In this document: positions 57,501 through 64,000 of the stretch, piece by piece
Numbering within the stretch: position 1 is the stretch's first letter
How the letters are laid out: every line of letters begins with the position of its first letter
Assembly: GCA_024516155.1 (NCBI GenBank)
Contig: JAJJXM010000062.1
Span: forward strand, 62,001 to 126,000
Direction of reading: 5' to 3'
From: Pyronema omphalodes
Taxonomy: Eukaryota > Ascomycota > Pezizomycetes > Pezizales > Pyronemataceae
DNA: 64,000 nucleotides
Program-made: the position numbers and the translations under genes
Notes under the pieces: generated by a model
What the model was told of the DNA's origin: nothing
Databases searched by the model: none
The model's input: only the letters and a program-made list of their open reading frames with translations

Positions 57501-60092
57501 AGGTGCAGTCAAACAATGCAAGGCGCAGCGGAATATTACCTTATTCGCCCCACGACCCGCAGCAACAACGGGGTCGACTTTGGGATCAATCGGGGGTTGA
57601 ACGGTTTGACCACCACGCTTTTTACTACCCTTCTCCTTAGCAACCGCAGATGGTGGAGGAAAGGTTCCGAGGGCTGGCAACCGAGTCGGAGCTGAAGATG
57701 CAGGACCCATTGGGCCTCCGGGACCATTTGCTTCCTCCGCAGCCAACTTTGCAGCAGCAGCAGCACGAGCCTGCGCTGCGCTCTCCGGTAAGAATTGCTT
57801 AAAATCCTCCAGTAGATCAGGCGCCTCTCTGAACAACTGCGTAACCTGGGAATAAACATCCTGAATCGGCTTGCTTTCTCTTTGATAAGTTTGCAAAATC
57901 TCCAAGAAATTCTTGTAAATCTCTGGTTGATGCGAAAATCGATTCTATGTGTTATTAGCAGCCTGCCCACGTTTTACCAATAGAAAGCTCTACCTTGATC
58001 TTGTTGACGTAGCTTATGGCATGGTTAAACTCTACGGGTCCCTTGCCCCTCTCACCACCGACGCCTGGAGTTCCAGGACCAGATGGCTGCTGGATACCAG
58101 GACCCTTGTTGCCGTTAGTCTGAGCAGCGGCATTCTGAAGTTGGTTAACACCCTGTTGTGCCATCTGGTGTTGTTGAGCCTGTTGAGCTTGTTGAGCCGC
58201 AGCCTGAGCTTGAGCATGCTGAACCTGAGCCTGAGCTTGGGCTTGAGCCGCTGCCTGTGCTTGGGCATGCTGTTGCTGAGCGTGTGCATGCTGCTGCTGA
58301 GCTACTTGCTGATGAGCGAGCTGTTGCTGTCTCGCAATGTCCATGGCATCTGCCTGGCCTTGCTGCTGATTTGACGCGTAGGGGCCGTACATTCCTTCGA
58401 CACTGTTTCCCCAGCGAGTAGCGCCGGGCTGTTCGTAGAATCGAGAGGGAGGCTGTGAGGATGCGGGCATCATTGACTGTGACATCATACTGCCACCACC
58501 ACCAATCGAAATGTTGTCACCTGAGCTAGCATGATGAACGCCGCTGGGAGTGGTAACGGTGATTTTAGTATCGCGAGGGTCGGTAGAACATTCAATGCGG
58601 TAACCCGGCGGAAGGAAGGTATTAAAGCCTTGGATGAGACTTGGGTGTCCGGAGAATAACGTTGAAACACGATCGATGACGCCAGGTGTGTTGATTCTAT
58701 CGATAACCTTGTAAGAGCTAACCCTTGCATTTGTCAGTTGGAAAAGAACTTACGCCTGACTCTTAAAATCCTTCATGATATCGAGAAATTTGTTATATAC
58801 GTCGGGCTGATCCTGGAACTGATATTTGACCTGGTCCAAATATGACAGTGCATCCTGTGCAAACGGCATGATGAGTACGTGATTCAGTTGAGATGGAGAG
58901 GCGGTGAACAGAAACGAAAAGGAGGGGGTTCCAACGTATCAAGAGCTCTGACACGCGGTTGCCTTGCAAAGTTCGCAGTGGAAGAGGGATATGCGCGCAG
59001 CAGAGGGCGCCGAGGAAGCTTTGTCTATGTGCGCCAAGGTGAACTTTACGGATGACGCGAACTCCCGCATAGCTAACCCCCGCCAACCACACACTCCACT
59101 GCCATCTTTACACACGCAAAAAAACAGTATTTTCAAAACTAATCAAGAGAAGGAGGATAGAAAAACTAACGCCTACATTTAGAATCGGACCCCCCGGACC
59201 ATTACCAGGCGGACCACCTTGAGCACCAGCAGGTTGCATTGTACCAGCAGCTCCAGCAACGAGCGCTGCAGCCGGCCCACTCTGCTGCTGACCAGCCGGT
59301 CCATTCAATCCTGCACCCGCGCCCGGAAGTCCTGGTAATCCTGGAGGTCCTGGGAGTCCTGGTGGTCCGTTTGACTGCCCCGCTGATGCAGAAGGCTGAG
59401 GCTGAGGCTGCTGAGGTGGACCTTGCCCAGTTACCAGCCCGGTTACAGTTATCGGAGGTCCCTCCCTACTACTCTGTGACATATGCGGTGGACTCTGTTG
59501 TGGGTGTAGGCCTGCAGCTCCTGTTGGAGGACTTCCACTTGTGGACGCCGCCTGCTGTTGTGGTGGCTCTCGACTTGCGGAACTTTGTGATGATTTCAAT
59601 GCTGACCCGTCAAAAGTAGATAACGAATATACGTGGTTTTCGGGATGTGAGGAAAGAGAGCGTGCGTGTGCAGGTGGTTGGGTATACGAAACTATCGCCA
59701 TTAGCGGGGTCCCCCTATGGGGGGAAGGGGCTTGAGAAGAGGCGAAACCTACAAGAAGAACCAATATCTCTGGGAGGGGGTAAAACCGGAGCCTGAGTGG
59801 CTGGCCTTTTCAAATCAGTATCATCGTCCTATAATCCGGCACGCCCTCGATGTCCTCTTTTTTCACCATTTCGAAGCATTCTTACAACCCACGGCATTGC
59901 AACTTACTGATATGGTCTCAACGGATTACTACTACTCGGTCCACCCTGTGGTTGCTGTCCTTGTTGTCCTGGCTGCTGCTGAGAAGCCTGAGTCTGTGAA
60001 GCCGAAGCGGCAGTTGGTGCTGGCTGTTGACTACCAGATTCAGTCGGCGCGCCGTGTGTCGGATGCCAACTATCTTTGCCCTGCCCTGACAT
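54578..60092 (-). CDS. sin3: SIN3 transcriptional co-repressor scaffold
   Basis: SIN3 is the scaffold of the Rpd3-type histone deacetylase complexes in the nucleus. Nine exons are placed at 60092-59908, 59714-59177, 58854-58754, 58696-57994, 57944-57540, 57397-57216, 57160-56926, 56876-55122 and 55057-54578, giving 1,527 residues, a normal fungal SIN3 length. PAH1 ([13 protein letters not shown] to [15 protein letters not shown], about 242-310), PAH2 ([14 protein letters not shown] to [11 protein letters not shown], about 497-560) and PAH3 ([20 protein letters not shown] to LLEWFKRFI, about 683-740) are followed by the HDAC-interacting domain ([11 protein letters not shown], then [20 protein letters not shown], about 765-870) and the Sin3 C-terminal domain. 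The N-terminus carries a Gly-Pro-rich stretch ([18 protein letters not shown]) and a Gln/Ala/His-rich tract after PAH1. The exon 1 to 2 junction is the least certain; the others restore family motifs exactly. Confidence 0.95.
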
Positions 60093-62199
60093 GGCTATTG
60101 AAGTTCCTTGGTGGTGATAGTGGGGGGGGGCGGGGAGGTAGGGAGGGAGGGGAGGGGGGGTGGGCGTATGTTGTTTCGATCGCGTCGCGGTCTATACGAT
60201 GTCGTCCCGTAACTTTTCGACACCCGGAAGAAGCCCTGTTCAGGCTACTCGAACCAAAGTAAAACGAAAGGAAGACGTGAATTAAGTCGTGTCGTTCTTC
60301 AAAAGAGCGGCTGGATTCTGGATTCCGGATTTCTAGATTCTTGACACCAGATGTTATTCCTCTCTTTTGAACGAAAGTTTCGTGAACAAAAAGTCGAGTT
60401 GGTTGTAATAGTAGCTTATTTTTTTGTTTCTCGTTCGTTCTGGGAGGAGGAGCGTATTTGTTGGTGATTACGGAAAGTTGTGAGTGCGAATGATGCGCTG
60501 AGCAAGTGAGCACACATTCACCAGAAAGGGCTCCCACAGCGACCGAACCACGACTTTAGATGGCTTTAGGAGCCCTGGGACGCCCGAGGACCAACCCGAG
60601 CCGCATGTCCCCAGCTTCCATGGGTCCCGGAACAGGATAAGTGAGGCTCTGTGATCGATGAAAATCACGTGTAGAGGGTAAACAATAGGTTTGTTCTGCG
60701 ATGGAAGAGGTTATGTCATCGGTCAACGGACGGAACTTGCCGATGGCGTCCGAAGGCTGTCAAAGGTGTTCCAAGGTTGTCGTACCAAGGCCGTTCCAAG
60801 GCTGCTCCAAGGCTATTCAAAGGCTGTCCAAAGGCTGTCAAAGGGCGCCAATCCCTGCCAAACCACTTGAAACCCTTCTGCAATTCACCCAACACCCCCA
60901 ATAAAACACCACACGCTCCATAATATTCCGTGGTGCAACATTTGTGTGGTTTTTGTATAAGGCATCAAGAGATATCAAAGAACTTGTCAGTTGCGGTACA
61001 AAGACTGAATAAGTTTTGGTTGTCAACCGTCGGAGAAGAAAATTTACCAACTTCAATACATCTTGTACAATGAGAACTGATACAACCGAACAGCAACATA
61101 TAATGCACTGGAGTCCAAATATACACACAAAGAACAGAGTAATGATACTTGCGTGCGGTGTGATGTTCATTGCACTCGAGTATTCTTCGACCAGTATAGT
61201 CATAAAAGCAATAATTTTGCCAAGCTCTATGTATATATTCTTACACAACATTGAATTCGCTCGTCAGATATAGCACCTTTGGGGAAGAGGACTCCGGTTC
61301 TTTGTATAAAAGAATCGTCTTTTTGCCATTTACATCTATACCAACGTTTGTATCATGTTGATAATCATTCGGGTCCCCCCAGGGATGACTATAGCAAGCG
61401 TGCTCTGTTCATAGATAGACAAGCTTTTAAGATAAGCCACATGTGAGTTAGTATCTCCGCCTGTCAATGACATCGAGAAGGACAGAAGAACCTCTCTGCA
61501 AAGCAATCTACAACATCTCCAGTGATTTCTGAAAAACATAGGACAATGGACGGCTTGATTTTTCTCTAAAAATACCTTAAAATATTAACGCTGTGGGGAA
61601 GTGGTGTGAGCGAGAGAGCCCGACGAGTGGTGGAGGTGGAAGAACCTCCTGGAAAAAGTTTCTCATTGACCGTTGCATCAGTAGAGTACGCGCTCTGTGA
61701 TGCAGGGAACCAGGAGCTTTAACAGCAGCTATCGGTGGTGTTTGCTCCACTCCAGGCCATCCTTTGCACCACCTCGCGTCCTCCATCTTTTTTCCTGTAC
61801 ATACGAAATTCTGTCCCCAGACTCAGTTTTTCTAACTTTGCCTTTTTTAATCAAGTTTGTATCCAACAATGGATGCTCCTGAGAAATCACAGCTGTGAAA
61901 TAAAGCCACAACGGCTCTGCTCCGACGGTTTGTGGCCTTCAGGAACATGCAGAATAGTGTGTTATTATGGCTTCCCTCGGTATCTGTTGACTTTCTAACG
62001 CTTAACACATCATGTTGATCCGGTGTTGACGTCACGGATGTCTCACAGAGAAACGAGCATGCGATAGAGACTAGTGCTCATTTTGCCTCGAGCAGTCGAC
62101 CATTATACTTCGGTCCCGGCTTCCAGTCACCGTACAACAGCACCAGCCACACCCGCCTCGAACCCGTTGCCCACCACATGAGCTGGAAGGGCAACTGGG
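60093..62199. other. SIN3 promoter and spacer with degenerate repeats
   Basis: Just upstream of the SIN3 ATG the plus strand has a G-rich tract (60122-60163), a pyrimidine tract on the SIN3 sense strand. At 60751-60845 a degenerate 10-12 bp repeat (variants of CAAAGGCTGTC) occurs about eight times. No gene is supported in the remaining sequence. Confidence 0.45.
60751..60845. repeat. degenerate tandem repeat of about 11 bp
   Basis: About eight imperfect head-to-tail units of the type (C)CAAGGCTGTC. No coding role is seen. Confidence 0.7.
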
Positions 62200-62472
62200 A
62201 TGTCGGAAAAGGCCTCCGAGGCAGCGGCAAGCAAGGCTACGAAGAAGCAGGATGAGCAGATTGCTGATATCAGAAGAGATATCAGGAATAAAAAGGCTAA
62301 CTTCAAGATTAATAAGTACTTATTACCCAATTTGTTGTCATCATGGAGTTTGTTCAGATATAGATTACCGGGATTATTGGCGTATGGAGGATACTGTGGA
62401 TTGGGATTGGGCGTATGGAGGATACTGTGGATTGGGATTGGGCGTATGGAGGATACCATGGATTGGGTATGA
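62200..62472 (+). CDS. possible first exon of a small basic helical protein
   Basis: ATG 62200 opens a frame whose first 40 codons look coding: an Ala/Lys/Glu-rich helix (MSEKASEAAASKATKKQDEQ, then IADIRRDIRNKKANFKIN). After this a GTACTT donor-like site (about 62314) occurs, and the rest of the frame translates a 31-bp tandem repeat, so it is probably not coding. A later plus-strand frame (62776-63000) might be a further exon, but the junction could not be fixed. The family is unknown. Confidence 0.3.
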   Translation: MSEKASEAAASKATKKQDEQIADIRRDIRNKKANFKINKYLLPNLLSSWSLFRYRLPGLLAYGGYCGLGLGVWRILWIGIGRMEDTMDWV

Positions 62473-62473
62473 A
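62381..62473. repeat. 3 x 31-bp tandem repeat
   Basis: Three head-to-tail copies of a unit beginning CGTATGGAGGATACTGTGGA, at 62381, 62412 and 62443; the third has a few changes. Confidence 0.9.
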
Positions 62474-62574
62474 GTGCACGATATGAATTAATAGGGATAC
62501 AAGCCGGGCTGTAGTTATGTATATTATTTAGTGGAACCAGACCCGGGCTAGAAACGTATTAAATAAATATCTGA

Positions 62575-62646
62575 GGTGTTTAAAAAGGTGTTTAAAAAGG
62601 TGTTTAAAAAGGTGTTTAAAAAGGTGTTTCAATCGGTGTTTAGTAA
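62575..62646. repeat. 12-bp tandem repeat GGTGTTTAAAAA
   Basis: Four exact copies (62575-62622) and two diverged ones follow head to tail. An inverted TAAACACC lies at about 62704-62711, so the array may be one end of a small fold-back element. Confidence 0.85.
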
Positions 62647-62775
62647 ATGAATTTCTTGGTTGTTTAAATTAAGCACCTTTGGTGGTTTAAAGTGTGGTTT
62701 GAATAAACACCCTTTTTTGTACCACAGGGCACACATCTTGTACGAATCAAGAAGAAAGATTCAGATAGTTGCTGG

Positions 62776-63000
62776 TTGTGCAATTCCGGAAAAAGACAAA
62801 TCCGGGGACGCCTTTTTGGCGAATTTGAGGCATTGAAGAGATATCTCTTGGTGTTGAAGAAGAAGGTTGAGAATTTGAAAGGGAAGACAATGAGTCGAGG
62901 GACGAGGATGAATGTGGTAACTTTGTTCCAAGATGAACGGTTGACAGAAAATATATTAGATTTTCTTCAACGGACAGGTGTCGGAAAGAGGTTAGAATAG
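62776..63000 (+). CDS. possible terminal exon, helical protein end
   Basis: The frame closes at TAG 62998-63000 and encodes a coherent charged sequence (LFGEFEALKRYLLVLKKKVE, then MNVVTLFQDERLTENILDFL, ending RTGVGKRLE). It opens with ATG at 62776, but the first residues (MCNSGKRQIRGR) look less natural than the rest, so a splice acceptor inside is possible. The helix-rich end resembles the C-terminal tails of many short fungal proteins and of some retroelement-derived ORFs. I cannot assign a family. Confidence 0.3.
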   Translation: MCNSGKRQIRGRLFGEFEALKRYLLVLKKKVENLKGKTMSRGTRMNVVTLFQDERLTENILDFLQRTGVGKRLE

Positions 63001-63195
63001 CATACCACAAAGGTACCACTTGGAATCAGATTTAAACGAAGATGTTTGTTCTTGGTGATTTATTTCACTATTATTTGTTCTCGCGGTGTAGATTTTATTT
63101 TCTCTTTTTCTGTTCTTTGTTTTTTATAGCAATGAGGTGGATATCAGGGGTAAAGGAGATCGGGGGGCCTCAGAAGGTGGTTAATTTTACATAGG

Positions 63196-63643
63196 GATGC
63201 ACAAGAGACGAGACGATACTAGACCGCCATTGGGCTCGAGACGTCTCGTCTCGTGAGATTTCAGTCTCGTAACTCTCGAGACTTTCAGCGAGAAAAGATA
63301 TTTCATAAAACCCCAAGTGAAGCAACAATTCCGCAGTATATCATCTACCCAATACTCATGCTCTTCCTCCCCAAATACCTTCTATGTAATCCCCAGACTC
63401 CAGTCCAGTCGTCCATTCTAGCCCTTAAGTGTTGATAAGCAGCACATACCGCCGAAGAATCTTTACCAAGAAGTCAATCCTTACACCTGGTAACAAATCC
63501 ACCCGGAAGCTTAACTAGCAGCTAGTAGGAAGAAATACATATCGAACTTGATTTAGGTAGCCATATTTTTTCCTTATAGAGTATAAGATATACAAGTCTC
63601 GAAACGTCTCGAGACCTCTCGTCTTGTGGGAATCTACCCCCCC
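63196..63643. mobile_element. probable inverted-repeat element with GAGACGAGAC-type ends
   Basis: The left end (CACAAGAGACGAGACG, about 63204-63219) and the right end, read on the opposite strand (CACAAGACGAGAGGTCTCGA, about 63613-63632), are similar inverted sequences. Both are followed by further copies of GTCTCG/CGAGAC (63239-63286 and 63595-63613). The inner 300 bases are AT-rich with no gene. The total is about 0.44 kb. The layout suggests a MITE or a solo inverted repeat of a larger transposon, but target duplications were not resolved. Confidence 0.4.
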
Positions 63644-64000
63644 CCCCCCGTCCTCAAACCTAAACCCCGACCTCTTATCTCCCGCCGCTGGTCTCGTATC
63701 GCCGACGGGTACCGGGTATCTTGTTGTTTTCTTATTTTCTTCCTGCATGAACATTTTAGACCTCCATCAGCGTGTCATCCAATAATAATAATAATAGTAA
63801 TAACCTCAAAAACCCCTTACTGAAAGTAGCCACTTTCCGTTGCGTCTAGTAATCTAGCATTGGATTATTACCTCCTGTCTGTCATGGATCGTCTGGAATA
63901 GAGAGTTGGAGGGATAGGGGATTTTGCGAAGAGGATAGGATGTAGCGTGATGGGATGGTTGGATGGTTGGATATGCGATGAGGCGATGAGGCAATGGGGA
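63644..64000. other. window end, no gene seen
   Basis: This contains a TAATAATAATAATAGTAATAA microsatellite at about 63781-63802 and GGATGGTTGGATGG runs near the end. No coding frame is supported. Confidence 0.4.

Noticed and set aside
58718..58753. A 36-bp SIN3 intron ending at the first AG
   Set aside because: Too short for this genome and it inserts residues into PAH1; the AG at 58697 gives a 57-bp intron and restores the conserved [12 protein letters not shown] sequence.

Overview
The window looks like nuclear DNA of a filamentous ascomycete (Pezizomycotina; a leotiomycete such as a Sclerotinia/Botrytis relative is my guess, not proven). The reasons are short introns (about 50-80 bp, GTRNGT donors, CTRAC branch points, YAG acceptors), a fungal-type SIN3 co-repressor, a CDC50/LEM3 flippase subunit, a fungal DUF7721-type protein, a Ddr48-like stress protein and a fungal WD40 protein. 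No bacterial features, rRNA, tRNA or CRISPR were seen.

Layout. 1-4.2 kb: the 3' end of an unidentified gene, then a four-exon CDC50/LEM3 gene. 5.2-10 kb: a doubtful small membrane-protein gene and a 1.78 kb ORF1-only non-LTR retroelement bounded by perfect 15-bp target-site duplications. 11.5-13.4 kb: two same-strand genes, one possibly XPF/Spo16-like and one with an ADP-ribosyltransferase-like core. 13.4-33 kb: a gene-poor accessory stretch holding two copies of a patatin-like phospholipase gene (18.5-20.6 and 28.3-30.3 kb). Both have the same six-exon structure and each is followed by a small helical ORF, and a long hairpin lies between them. 33-43.1 kb: DUF7721-type gene, Ddr48-like repeat gene, a small type I membrane protein with no clear start codon, and an 812-residue WD40 protein. 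43-54 kb: sparse, with small lineage-type spliced genes (48.3, 49.5 and 52.9 kb) and two miniature inverted-repeat elements. 54.6-60.1 kb: a nine-exon SIN3 gene. 60-64 kb: repeats, short exons and a probable inverted-repeat element.

Housekeeping genes (SIN3, CDC50, WD40, DUF7721, Ddr48-like) sit towards both ends and the middle. The accessory blocks carry the transposon-derived sequence and the duplicated phospholipase cassette. That cassette is the best candidate for an undescribed system: a stand-alone patatin enzyme with a conserved C-terminal helical extension plus a small same-strand companion, present twice. Patatin enzymes act as membrane-attacking effectors in bacterial defence (CapV in CBASS) and in fungal non-self recognition (PLP-1). 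A defence or incompatibility role here is inference only.

All splice sites were placed by hand from reading frame, splice consensus and paralogue or family agreement. None is supported by transcript data.
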